A DNA stretch of 64,000 nucleotides from Pancytospora philotis (lineage: Eukaryota; Microsporidia): positions 124,001-188,000 of the forward strand of contig JALRLY010000275.1 of the NCBI GenBank assembly GCA_023647555.1, read 5' to 3'. The position numbers and the translations under genes are program-made. Positions 8,116 to 17,083 of the stretch are shown one piece after another (position 1 is the stretch's first letter; every line of letters begins with the position of its first letter). The notes under the pieces were generated by a model that was given only the letters and a program-made list of their open reading frames with translations, did not search any database and had not been told where the DNA came from.

Positions 8116-9474
8116 CTACAAGCCCTTGATGAAGTCCCTGGTCTTGTCGTACGTGTCCTCGCTGCCGATGATGATGCGCTTGGCCTCGTCACGCAGGAGA
8201 ACGCCGCCCAGCTGCTCGAGGAAGCCCAGCACGCTCAGGTAGTCGCTGAAGTGCAGGAAGTCGCTGTAGAGGACCGCGCCGTTGAGTCTGATGCGGTGCT
8301 GCTTGCTCTCCCAGATGCCGATCTGGTTCGCGACGCTCGGCGGGATCGCCTGCGAGAACTCGCCGAGGTACTTCAGGATCTGCTGCGCGGTGATGCCTTT
8401 CGAGAACGCGTGGCACATGGACTCCTCGTCGAGCTGCGACTTCACCAGGTTCGGCAGCACGTAGATGATGCGCGAGAAGAGGCTGAGGATGCTCATCTCG
8501 TACGGCTTGTTCGTGTAGGCGTATATGCGGTAGTTGGTCTCGAGGACGATGTACTTCTTGGTCGCCGTCGCCGCGCCCGCTGCGACCCTGAACAGGTCGG
8601 TGTTGTTCAGGCAGAAGAGCAGGCCGTCCTTGGCGCGGTGCCGCACGGCGCTCGCCAGATCTGCGAAGGGTTGGCTGTCCACGCCGTATCGCGCCGCGCT
8701 CTCGCGCAGCGTCGGCTCGTTGCGCTGCCGCTTGCAGGCGCCGAAGTCGACGGTGTGGATGATCCCGATCGAATTGAGAAAGGCGAACCAGCGCGAGCCG
8801 CGCGGCGCCGTAAAGAGGCCGATGCTGCGCTTCGTGCACATCTCCATGGCGGCGGCGAGCAGCTCGTGCTCTTCCGCTGCGTCCTGCGCGAAGTACTGGA
8901 TGGAGTGCAGCACGAGCAGCCAGCACTGCTCGGACTTGCTCTTGAGCAGGAACTCGAAGCCCTTGCGCGTGATCTCGTCGCGGCTGTCGAGCAGCTCGCA
9001 GCTCACGAGGATGTCCTTGACGGCGTAGAGGCTGTCCGCGGTCTTGCTAATGATCGCCTGGAGCATGCCCTGGTACTTGCAGGCCGAGACCTCGCGGACG
9101 GCCGTCCTGAGGCCCTCGGTTAGGACCGGCGCGGCGCCCTCCGCCGCGGGCAGCGCCTCGCTGATCTGGGCATCGAGCGCGGGGCAGCACAGGCCCGCGA
9201 GCAGCGCGCCCCTGAACGCGCTGTCCAGCACCACGAGGTTCGCCGCGATGCTCACGAGCCGCATCTGCAGAAGGAGGCTGAGACTCTCCTTGATGCCCGG
9301 CACCTCCTTGAGCCGCGAAATGTGCGCGGACTCCGTTGTGAGGCTGAAGACGAGCCTCCGCGTGTCCTCGCCCATTAGCTTGACGAGCCCGAGCACGAAC
9401 AGCGGGTCGCTGTAGAGCGCGGGCGCCTGGGCGGAGGAGCAGAGGTGGTGGATGAAGGCGCACGCTTCTGCCAT
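8116..9474 (-). CDS. TFB2: TFIIH core subunit Tfb2 (p52)
   Basis: 452 residues, close to the size of Tfb2/p52, which anchors and regulates the XPB helicase in TFIIH for transcription initiation and DNA repair. Diagnostic stretches are 'RKGFEFLLKSKSEQCWLLVL', 'IVLETNYRIYAYTNKPYEMS', 'LLSLFSRIIYVLPNLV' with the following 'AFSKGITAQQILKYL', and 'PPSVANQIGIWE'. The clutch-like C-terminal domain is present: 'GVLLRDEAKRIIIGSEDTYD'. The start follows AAAATTTT and CTCTCCGC. It is divergent from the Arf-like gene across about 365 bases. Confidence 0.92.
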   Translation of the reverse strand: MAEACAFIHHLCSSAQAPALYSDPLFVLGLVKLMGEDTRRLVFSLTTESAHISRLKEVPGIKESLSLLLQMRLVSIAANLVVLDSAFRGALLAGLCCPALDAQISEALPAAEGAAPVLTEGLRTAVREVSACKYQGMLQAIISKTADSLYAVKDILVSCELLDSRDEITRKGFEFLLKSKSEQCWLLVLHSIQYFAQDAAEEHELLAAAMEMCTKRSIGLFTAPRGSRWFAFLNSIGIIHTVDFGACKRQRNEPTLRESAARYGVDSQPFADLASAVRHRAKDGLLFCLNNTDLFRVAAGAATATKKYIVLETNYRIYAYTNKPYEMSILSLFSRIIYVLPNLVKSQLDEESMCHAFSKGITAQQILKYLGEFSQAIPPSVANQIGIWESKQHRIRLNGAVLYSDFLHFSDYLSVLGFLEQLGGVLLRDEAKRIIIGSEDTYDKTRDFIKGL

Positions 9475-9838
9475 GCGGAGAGGGAGACGCCGGCTTAAAA
9501 ATTTTCGGCGGCTGCGGCGCTGGCCCCTGCATCTGCGCTGGCCGCGGCTTTTCTGATGTGCTGCGAGTCTGTTTATTATTCATTATAGGACGTGGCAACA
9601 GCGCGCCGCGTAAGGTGCCGCGTAGGATCATGCCGAGGGGCCCTAAGCGCTGCACATACGCTTTTGTAGTATATTTCTGCCTATCAACTTTTCGTCAAGC
9701 AGTCATAGTGCAGCCCAATGCGCAGCCTGCTTGCAGCCATGCCAGGCAGCCGCCGGGAAGCGCAACAGCGCCGCGGGGACATGCGCGCGATCCCGGCCGC
9801 CCGGTGTTATTAATAAATTTTTACGGATAAACACCCCC
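9475..9838. other. Divergent spacer between TFB2 and the Arf-like gene
   Basis: It carries the TFB2 AAAATTTT box at the left edge and, at the right, AAATTTTT (9815-9822) followed by CCCCC (9834-9838) before the next ATG. Open frames inside it look non-coding. I see no RNA gene. Confidence 0.5.
9815..9838 (+). promoter_or_regulatory. AAATTTTT box plus C-run before the Arf-like start
   Basis: AAATTTTT at 9815-9822 and CCCCC at 9834-9838 directly abut the ATG at 9839. This is one of the clearest examples of the start signal repeated across the window, and it discards a longer open frame beginning at 9731. Confidence 0.6.
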
Positions 9839-10258
9839 ATGCGCTGCTGCGGAACAAGCTGCTTCGAAAGGGACAAGCACGTCGTCTACCTGATAGGCCG
9901 CAAGCAGTACAAGGACGCGTTCATCAAGAACATTTTCGGGCTCACGGGCGAGAAGGAGGCGTACAGCGAGTTCACGGTGAACTACAAGAGCATGGACCTG
10001 ATCGTGCAGATGTGCGACATGGACACGCAGCCGTACGAGCTCGACGAGCTGCACTCGAGCCTCGCGTGCATCGTCGTGTACCTGACGGAGGAGGACCGGC
10101 CGGTCACGTTCGGCAACTACACGCTGCTCGTGCTGATGAACGCGCGCTCCAAGCAGTTCTCGGAGGACCGGCTCACGGTCACGTCGGTGGTCGACGGCTC
10201 GTTCGACGAGTGCAAGAAGGGCTTCGACATGCTCGTCGGGAGCATCAAGGGGCACTGA
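9839..10258 (+). CDS. Arf-like pseudo-GTPase without nucleotide-binding motifs
   Basis: 139 residues. The order of elements follows the Arf family: a short N-terminal helix (MRCCGTSCFERDK), strand 1 'VVYLIG', the switch strands 'EFTVNYKSMDLIVQMCDMD', 'ACIVVYLTEED', 'YTLLVLMN', and the final helix 'FDECKKGFDMLVGSIKG'. Every GTP motif is gone: GxxxxGKT is replaced by GRKQYKDAF, DxxGQ by DMDTQ, NKxD by NARSK. The usual Gly2 is Arg, so N-myristoylation is not expected; the neighbouring Cys pair could be acylated. It is about 40 residues shorter than Arf. It may be a binding partner in vesicle traffic. The family call rests on pattern order only. Confidence 0.55.
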   Translation: MRCCGTSCFERDKHVVYLIGRKQYKDAFIKNIFGLTGEKEAYSEFTVNYKSMDLIVQMCDMDTQPYELDELHSSLACIVVYLTEEDRPVTFGNYTLLVLMNARSKQFSEDRLTVTSVVDGSFDECKKGFDMLVGSIKGH

Positions 10259-10671
10259 GCGGGCTGCGCGCGCATTTACGAATAAATAATTGCAAATAGC
10301 GTTTTGGCTGGTGGGCCGCGTTCTTTATCAATCATCTGATTGGTAGACAGAATAGACCTCGGTTCTATTTTGGCAGGCGCGGCGTAAAATCACATTGAAA
10401 AAGAATTAGGTAGGCAGGAAGTACCCACAATTCCAAGTTAATACCAGGCAGCCTACAAAAATAGCAATATTGACTGCCACGCTCTGCATATTCAGTTTTG
10501 CTGCGGCCCGCCGCCAAATAAAATACACGGCTTAATAACACAGTACGGATATGTGCACGCGAACACCCGCCCAGCCCAGACGCCCACGCCGCGCCCGCAG
10601 CACGACTTAGTGCGCGTCTCCTTCTCCTAAAAATTTTACATAATAAAAATTTTGAAAAGAAGGGGTAGAAC
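10259..10671. other. Intergenic region with small possible hairpins
   Basis: AATAAATAA follows the upstream stop. In the middle, AATAGA...TCTATT (about 10345-10367) and GTAGGC...GCCTAC (about 10409-10455) can pair. Two AAAATTTT boxes (about 10629 and 10645) precede the next gene. No tRNA or clear coding frame is seen; a small structured RNA cannot be excluded. Confidence 0.4.
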
Positions 10672-11808
10672 ATGAAGACGCTCGCCATCATTGGAAAGAG
10701 TCTGAAAGTCGCGGTGTACGCCGGGCTTGTCACGTTCGCCGTGAAGCTGCTCGCGGTGTACTACTACGGCTACCGCAGCGTCGATCTGGCCTACGCCGGC
10801 CCGTACTTCTACTACTGGAGCGTCAAGTACGTGGACCAGAAGCTGCCGCGCACCACCTACACCAAGAACAAGCTCGAGTCGCAGCCGAAGAGCGATCTGT
10901 TCGCGCGCTACCTCGACCGCGTGCAGGGCAGCGGCAACAAGAAGCTGGACGTGCCGCCGTACTACGCGTACAAGCTGCCGGACACGCAGGTGCGCGAGGC
11001 GAGCAAGACGTGGACGATCTTCAAGACCAACGCGGCGCAGGACGTCGAGTTCAGCTTCCTGAACCTGCGCGGCAACTTCATCCGCATGATGCACAAGATC
11101 ACCGGCACCGAGGTCGACAAGATCAAGCTGCCGTTCTTCGTGCAGCTCGCGCCCGAGGAGGTGAAGAGCTTTTTCAGCGATGCCAAGAACGGACTCGTCC
11201 CGTACGCCACGTTCCAGTCCATCGTGTCGAAGCTCGTCGACGGCAAGAAGGGCTACGGCGTGACCGTGTCTGGCGACCAGGCGAAGATGTCGCCCGAGTT
11301 CGAGAAGGATGTGATGCCGATCGTGCAGAGCGTCTTCAAGGGCTTCAGCCTGAGCGTCCAGGACGTCAACGATTTCTTCACGCGCGTTGCGGCCATCAAG
11401 ATGACGCCCATGGATGTCCACATTCTGAACAGAATCAAGCTCTACTTCCTGTACGCCAACTCCTACCTGGATGTTTCCAAGTTCGGCAACGCCGACTACG
11501 ACGCTGCTGTGCAGAGGATCAACGAGCTCGAGAAGCTGAAGGCGTCCGAGGGCGACAAGTTCGACAACAACAAGAAGCACAAGCTGAAGGTTGCCCACAA
11601 GAACAAGAACCAGCTGCGCACCGAGATGATCCTCAACAAGGCGTCGTACCTCTTCGCCTCTCTCTTCGGCAACCCCGTGCTTGCGCGCGACGACCGGAGC
11701 ATTGCCCCGTGGTTCGGAGCCCCTGGCGTTGCCACCGAGAAGAACCTCACGGTCAAGGCCGATCCCAAGAAGTTCGACGAGCAGCTGCGCGCGAACATTA
11801 CCGCTTAA
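10672..11808 (+). CDS. Lysine-rich protein with N-terminal membrane anchor, probably abundant
   Basis: 378 residues, family not recognised. Residues about 10-33 are hydrophobic ('VAVYAGLVTFAVKLLAVYYY') and could be a signal anchor or uncleaved signal peptide. The rest is hydrophilic and rich in Lys, Tyr and Phe, with a very basic stretch near 290-320 (KKHKLKVAHKNKNQ). Codon choice is strongly biased to C-ending codons. There are two AAAATTTT boxes in front of the start. Both hint at high expression, as for a spore-structure or exported protein, but this is inference. It has no cysteines that I noticed, unlike spore-wall or polar-tube proteins. It converges with SMC4 across about 125 bases. 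Confidence 0.75.
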   Translation: MKTLAIIGKSLKVAVYAGLVTFAVKLLAVYYYGYRSVDLAYAGPYFYYWSVKYVDQKLPRTTYTKNKLESQPKSDLFARYLDRVQGSGNKKLDVPPYYAYKLPDTQVREASKTWTIFKTNAAQDVEFSFLNLRGNFIRMMHKITGTEVDKIKLPFFVQLAPEEVKSFFSDAKNGLVPYATFQSIVSKLVDGKKGYGVTVSGDQAKMSPEFEKDVMPIVQSVFKGFSLSVQDVNDFFTRVAAIKMTPMDVHILNRIKLYFLYANSYLDVSKFGNADYDAAVQRINELEKLKASEGDKFDNNKKHKLKVAHKNKNQLRTEMILNKASYLFASLFGNPVLARDDRSIAPWFGAPGVATEKNLTVKADPKKFDEQLRANITA

Positions 11809-11934
11809 TAGTAAATCATTGGTGATTAACATTTTTATTTTTTAGATTATTAACGCTGCGGAACTGCCTTAAGCGATCGATGCTGTCTCGCCGTTGCATA
11901 CATCAAACAGCTACAACTGTTGCTTTCGATTAAT

Positions 11935-14900
11935 TTACTCATTCGTAGACATAGACTCAGACGGCAGCCTCGACACATCGACCAGCACGGCCTTACTTGC
12001 GTTGTTGGTCTTGTACACACCGAGCAGCGTGTTGGCGCGCTCGAACATGTTGTCGCGCAGGCTGATGATGATGAACTGCGAGCGGATCTGCTCGAGGTAC
12101 TGCGCGATGATGCTGACGTTCTTGTAGTCGAGGGCGGCGTCGATCTCGTCCATGATGTAGAGATCGCTGCGCGAGAACTTGTGCAGCGCAAAGATGAGGG
12201 CGAGCGACGAGAGGGTCTTCTCGCCGCCGCTGAGGTTCGCGATCTGCTTCCAGGCCTTCTTGGGCGGCATGATGCTGAGCACGACGCCCTCGGCAAACGG
12301 ATCGAGGTAGTTGAGCAGGTCGAGCTCGGCATTGCCGCCGAAGGTGATCAGCGCGAAGATCTCCTTGAGGTGCCCGTTGACCGTGGAGAATCCCTCCATG
12401 AACTGCGAGTGCCTGCGTGCCTTGAGCTGCTCAAGCTGCTCTTTGAGCGCGTTGATTTTGCCCGTAAGGAAATCGAAAGACTCTTTGGCCGCCTCGAAAG
12501 CGGCGCGCGACTGCTGGTACTCGAAGAGCACGGTTTGCAGCAGCAGAATGTCATCCGCTGCGCCATGGGCGCCCTGCGCCTCCTTGGCACTGAGCTTTTC
12601 GATGAGCTTGCGGCTTTTGAGCCGCAGATCCTCGTCCCCGAGCTCGCTGAGCGCGGCAGCGGTGTCGTCGCCCAGAAGCGCGTCCTGCCCCGCGCTCGCC
12701 CCGTCTAGGCCATCGAGCACGTCGCAGAGCGCCTTGAACTCCTGCTGGAGCTCGCTGATCTTGGCTGCGCAGTTCCGCTGCACCTTTTCGCACTCGGCTC
12801 GTGATTCTTCCAGCTCGCCCAGCTTGCCTTTGCAGCCCGCCTCCTCGTGGTAGTCGCTGCCCATCGCCGAGCGGCAGCGCGCGATCCCGTCCTGCAGCTC
12901 CTGCATCTGCGCCATGAACGCCTGGTGCTTCTTCTCCATGCGCCGCAGCTCCGTGTCGTCGTAGGACGGAACCAGGATGCCGGCGAGCTCGGTGCGCAGC
13001 GTGTCCAGCTGCGCAGCGGCGGCCGCCGCAGTGTCCCGCGGCTCACAGCTCAGCTTGATCCGCAGCGCCTGCGAGGCCTGCTCCAGATAGTCGATCTTCT
13101 CACGCAGGATCTGCGCCTCGCCCCGCAGCAGCTTGATGTCGGTGGGCAGGTTCGCGTTCTCGTAGCTCCCCACGTCCTCTTTCTTCTGCCGGATCTGCGC
13201 ATCGAGCTGCCTCAGCGCGTCCTCGTCGAAAGCCCGCAGCCTTTCAGCGAGCGCCTTCTCCAGCGCAACCAGCCGCGTTCGCTGCTCCTTAGCGCGCGCC
13301 TCGCTCGCCCTCTGCCCGCGGTACTGCTCCAGCAGCGCGCGCTTCTCGGCGAGGATCCGCCGCATGTTCTCGCAGGAGTCCTCGAGCTCCTTTATGCCCT
13401 TGAGCTTGCGCTGCGTCTTCCCGCCGCTCATGATGCCGCTCTTCTCGAGCAGCTTGCCGTCGATCGTCACCACGCGCCGGCGGACTGACCCGAACGCGAG
13501 CCGCTTCGCCTCCTCCATCGTCTGCGCGACGATGGTGTCCTTCAGCGCGAAGTAGAACGCCTTTGCGTGCTCAGGCCGGCACTCGATGCGCCGGTACAGC
13601 AGATCCTCGCCCTTCACCGCCCGGCCCACGTCGGGCTCCGGCAGCCGGTCCAGGATGATGAACGTGGTGCGGCTCAGCTGCTTCTTGTTGATCACCGCGA
13701 TGCACTCCTCAGCGACCGCAGTGGTGCTGACCACGATGCTGCCCAGTGCCTTCGTAGCGGCCTCTACCGCAACGTCGTACCCGCGCGCGACCGCTCCGAG
13801 GCCCTTCAGCGGCCCGTGCACGCCGGATATACTCTCAAGCGCGCTCGCCACCGCCTGCTCGCGCCTGCACTGCTCCTCCACGAACCGGAAGTCCTCCGCA
13901 CGGCGCTGGCGCTTCTGGATCTCCTGCGTGGTCGCGCGCAGATCGTCCGCCACCTGCGCAGCACAGGCCTCGGCCTCGCGCGCCGACTCCTCGCTAACAG
14001 CCCCCGCGCCCGCAGCCACGTCCCTGATCTCGGCGATCGCTGCGCGGCACTGGGCGATCTCGCTCTCCTCGCGCACGAGGCCCTCCTTCCTCTTGATCAG
14101 TGCGACGAGGCTGCGCTCGGACTCGCGCCGCATCGCCTCGCACTGCTGCAGCGCTTCGCTCCCCTCCAGCCGCGCAGCCTTCTCGCTCAGCTCGTCCGCG
14201 TGCGCCGCGATCTCGGCATCGTTCGCCGCGATCTGCTTGCGGTACGAGGCGGACTCGCGCTCCCAGTCTCTGATGCGCCGCGCACAGTCCGCGGCCTCGT
14301 CCTCGGTCCGCTTGATGTCGCGCGCAAGCGCCTCCTTCCGCGCCTCTTTGAGCTTGATCTCGCGCTGCACGGCCTGCGCCTCCTTGCGGCTCTGCAGCAG
14401 CGCATCCTCGCGCCCGCCGGCGCACAGCTCGTCCTTCTGGGCCGAGAGCGCCTGCAGCTCGCGGCTGCTGGCCGCGTTGCGCTCCTGTATCTCTGCGAGC
14501 CGCTGCTGCTGCTCCGCGAGCTGCGCGCCCAGCTCCAGCGAGCGCCGCCGCCCGAGCTCGGCCTTCATCTGCACGATGCGGTGGCGGTCGGCGAGCACGC
14601 CCCTGCGGAACGCGAGGTGGCCGACCTTCTCGTCGCGCCGCTCTTTCTTGTAGGCATGGTCGCTCTCGGCGTACTTGAGCGCAGCGGACGCGCTCTCGTG
14701 CGCCTCGCCGAGCGCGCGCACCTCCGTCGCGGCGGCCTCGATCTGCGCCTGCAGAGGCGTCGTGCCGATGCAGTCCTCGATGTAGGCGAGCAGCTCGAGC
14801 GGGCCCAGCATCGCGATGTTCTCGATCTCGCCCTGCAGAATCAGGAAGCGGTTGTTGTCCAGGTCGATCCCGCGCGCGCGGAGGTACTCCTGCACCTCCG

Positions 14901-15228
14901 CGCTCGGCGTCTCCACCCCGTCCAGGTAGTGCCTGCTCACGACGCCGCGGCCCGACGGCTGGAGCGCGCGCGCCACGCTGAAGCTGTTGAACACGAGCTC
15001 CACCCGGCAGTCCGCGCAGCCGCTCGCCACGAGGTCCTTGAGCACGGCGTGGCGCATCTTCCTCGCGCGGTAGCCCAGCACGAACAGGATGCTGTCGATG
15101 ATGTTGCTCTTGCCGCTCCCGTTCGGGCCCACTATCGCCGTCACGCGGCTGTCGAGCCCGCTGATCTCGTGCGTGCCCTGGAAGCTCTTGAAGTTGTGGA
15201 TCCTTATTCCCTCGAGCTTCAGAACCAT
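11935..15228 (-). CDS. SMC4: Condensin ATPase subunit SMC4
   Basis: 1,097 residues from the ATG preceded by GCGCGGCCCC; a longer frame upstream lacks signals. Walker A is GPNGSGKSN (about 34-42). The SMC4-like head continues 'RKMRHAVLKDLVASGCADC'. Two long coiled coils flank a hinge near residues 460-560 ('SISGVHGPLKGLGAVARGYD'). The C-terminal head has LSGGEKTLSSLAL (about 1000) and Walker B 'LYIMDEIDAALDYKNVSI' (about 1021), which is the SMC4 version. SMC4 pairs with SMC2 in condensin for mitotic chromosome compaction. It is about 300 residues shorter than yeast Smc4, mainly through loss of the N-terminal extension and shorter coils. Confidence 0.93.
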   Translation of the reverse strand: MVLKLEGIRIHNFKSFQGTHEISGLDSRVTAIVGPNGSGKSNIIDSILFVLGYRARKMRHAVLKDLVASGCADCRVELVFNSFSVARALQPSGRGVVSRHYLDGVETPSAEVQEYLRARGIDLDNNRFLILQGEIENIAMLGPLELLAYIEDCIGTTPLQAQIEAAATEVRALGEAHESASAALKYAESDHAYKKERRDEKVGHLAFRRGVLADRHRIVQMKAELGRRRSLELGAQLAEQQQRLAEIQERNAASSRELQALSAQKDELCAGGREDALLQSRKEAQAVQREIKLKEARKEALARDIKRTEDEAADCARRIRDWERESASYRKQIAANDAEIAAHADELSEKAARLEGSEALQQCEAMRRESERSLVALIKRKEGLVREESEIAQCRAAIAEIRDVAAGAGAVSEESAREAEACAAQVADDLRATTQEIQKRQRRAEDFRFVEEQCRREQAVASALESISGVHGPLKGLGAVARGYDVAVEAATKALGSIVVSTTAVAEECIAVINKKQLSRTTFIILDRLPEPDVGRAVKGEDLLYRRIECRPEHAKAFYFALKDTIVAQTMEEAKRLAFGSVRRRVVTIDGKLLEKSGIMSGGKTQRKLKGIKELEDSCENMRRILAEKRALLEQYRGQRASEARAKEQRTRLVALEKALAERLRAFDEDALRQLDAQIRQKKEDVGSYENANLPTDIKLLRGEAQILREKIDYLEQASQALRIKLSCEPRDTAAAAAAQLDTLRTELAGILVPSYDDTELRRMEKKHQAFMAQMQELQDGIARCRSAMGSDYHEEAGCKGKLGELEESRAECEKVQRNCAAKISELQQEFKALCDVLDGLDGASAGQDALLGDDTAAALSELGDEDLRLKSRKLIEKLSAKEAQGAHGAADDILLLQTVLFEYQQSRAAFEAAKESFDFLTGKINALKEQLEQLKARRHSQFMEGFSTVNGHLKEIFALITFGGNAELDLLNYLDPFAEGVVLSIMPPKKAWKQIANLSGGEKTLSSLALIFALHKFSRSDLYIMDEIDAALDYKNVSIIAQYLEQIRSQFIIISLRDNMFERANTLLGVYKTNNASKAVLVDVSRLPSESMSTNE

Positions 15229-15728
15229 GGGGCCGCGCGCCTTCCAATTTTTACGCTGTGCGGGGCGGGGCGCGGGCAAACGCACAGCAATGGCTCTCTG
15301 ACCGATCAGTAGGTGCCGCGGCGACGGGTGCGCGTGGGCTCGTAGGCGCTATAAGCAGACCATTTACTTTACCGGCCGGAAGCTCTCAGAGCGGCATGCT
15401 GCAATAGCCTGTGGCGCAGCAAAGAGCCCGGTGCTTTAGGATGCAGCGTTTTTGACTCTCCGCAAATGCAACCCGGGCTGCACACAATGGCTGCTGAAAA
15501 TTCTGATTGAGGCTCTAGATCAATGATGCGATCAATCAGTAGATTTTCTCGCTACAGAAGAAGGAAATGCTGCAGGCAGCGTACGGAGTTATACTGATCT
15601 CAGAATTTATTGCTGTGTATCTCGAATCGAGTTATACGTCACACCCGGCCTCGAATGCTGTTATTTGTACCGTTACGGTTCGGCTCCCTGCACGGCCATG
15701 CTAAAATTTTACAAAAAGCAGATCCCCA
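15229..15728. other. Divergent spacer between SMC4 and the first secreted paralogue
   Basis: It holds the SMC4 box AAAAATTGG at the left and AAAATTTTAC (about 15702) plus CCCC before the ATG at 15729. I see no other gene or RNA. Confidence 0.45.
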
Positions 15729-16859
15729 ATGCGTTGGGGATGCAGCAGTGCGCTGTTTTTGCTCATGCTCGGTGGGCGGTTGTGCGCCGCTCCTCTGGGC
15801 GACGAAAGCGTGTTAAGGACCTTGGATGGCTTGAGTGCTACCGATTTGGAAGCAGATCGCAGCAGGCGCTTCCTTCACAAAAGGGTCATCATACTGGCCG
15901 ACCTATGCATAAGCCAGTACAACACCCTAGGTACCCGTCAAACTAATTACCTGAATAATTTGAGAAACCTGTGGCTGGCGAGAGGAGAGGGGCCCCAGGA
16001 GTACGACATGCTGATGTTCGCGCACTGCTTCATGGTGCGGGGCAGCTCGGACGGCATGGCCTTGATCGATACGCTCGATAGGCCGCTGGAAGCGAACGTT
16101 GCTTTAATTTGTATCTCGCCCCTCTTAGTTGGCCACTATTACAGATGCCTGGCACAGGAGTACAAGAAAAGGCTGCCTAGTGCGAGGCCGGCGGAGACCT
16201 ACAGAAAGTTATTAAGCGCTCTTAAGAAGTTTCAGCGAGAGGAGATTGTGCCCAGTATGGAACTCTATGTCCGGGACGAGCCTGAGGTGTACTATAGCAA
16301 GTACAAGGACTTCCCCGCTGAGTTCGTCCCGTACGACTATCTCATTGCGAGGGCCACATTTACGGAGACTGCCGGCAACCGGCAGCAGCGCCTACAGAAT
16401 ATTTTTCTCGTGCTGCTGCGGTGCTACGCGCAAGACTATGTCGCCAAGGACGTGGGCAATCATCGCCACCTCGTGCAGTTCATCCTGTGCGTAGCGGAGA
16501 GTCCCGCAGTTCCTTGCATCGACCTTGCCAGGGCGAAGCTGCTTGTGCTGAGGCTGGTGTTTTTAATGGGCAACGTGCCGCTCCTCGGCGTTTTCGCTGA
16601 CGCGGAGTTCGCTTGGGACGACGCGCTGAGCGCAGCCCTGCTCGAGGATCCTGAGAAGGTGTGCGGCAGGAATCTGAACGCGGAGCTCTGCAAGAGGGTG
16701 CTTCTGAAGATAAGGGAGCTGGGCTTGGTCGGCGATGCGATGCTCGCGGGCTTTGTCGACGCCCTCTGCAGCAACAACGACGCGCTGAGCGCCGGGCTCG
16801 AGCAAAACATGCCCGAGATGTTGGCCCAGCTCAGGCTGGCGGATCAGTCCGAGCAGTAA
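15729..16859 (+). CDS. Secreted orphan protein, tandem paralogue 1
   Basis: 376 residues. The N terminus (MRWGCSSALFLLMLGGRLCA) is a convincing signal peptide. The mature part is alpha-helical, Leu rich, with no recognised domain. It shares a layout with the next gene: MRW start, 'EYDMLMFAHCFM' here against 'EYVILTFARCFM' there, a 'YYSKYKDF'/'YYDKYRNF' element, 'CIDLARAKLLVLRLVFL' against 'SIDSASAKRLLLNLVLL', and a gap-free C-terminal helix set. Start signals are AAAATTTT (about 15702) and CCCCA before the ATG. The stop codon overlaps AATAAA (16858-16863). A host-directed role is plausible for a secreted microsporidian protein but not shown. Confidence 0.8.
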   Translation: MRWGCSSALFLLMLGGRLCAAPLGDESVLRTLDGLSATDLEADRSRRFLHKRVIILADLCISQYNTLGTRQTNYLNNLRNLWLARGEGPQEYDMLMFAHCFMVRGSSDGMALIDTLDRPLEANVALICISPLLVGHYYRCLAQEYKKRLPSARPAETYRKLLSALKKFQREEIVPSMELYVRDEPEVYYSKYKDFPAEFVPYDYLIARATFTETAGNRQQRLQNIFLVLLRCYAQDYVAKDVGNHRHLVQFILCVAESPAVPCIDLARAKLLVLRLVFLMGNVPLLGVFADAEFAWDDALSAALLEDPEKVCGRNLNAELCKRVLLKIRELGLVGDAMLAGFVDALCSNNDALSAGLEQNMPEMLAQLRLADQSEQ

Positions 16860-17083
16860 TAAAATTCTGCTTTTCAGCGTGTTTTTTATCAGATTTATCA
16901 GAGCAGTATTTGGCTGCAGGTACGCTTGCATACATACTGCTACAAAATGCGCCAGTAAGCTCCATCGAACAGACTCGGTGGAACGTAGAACAGCACGTAT
17001 GATAGCGCGCGCACATCGCGATGAGCCTGTACTGGAACCGGTCGCCCAACCGTGGTGAAAATTTTGCCTGATCAGACGCCCAT

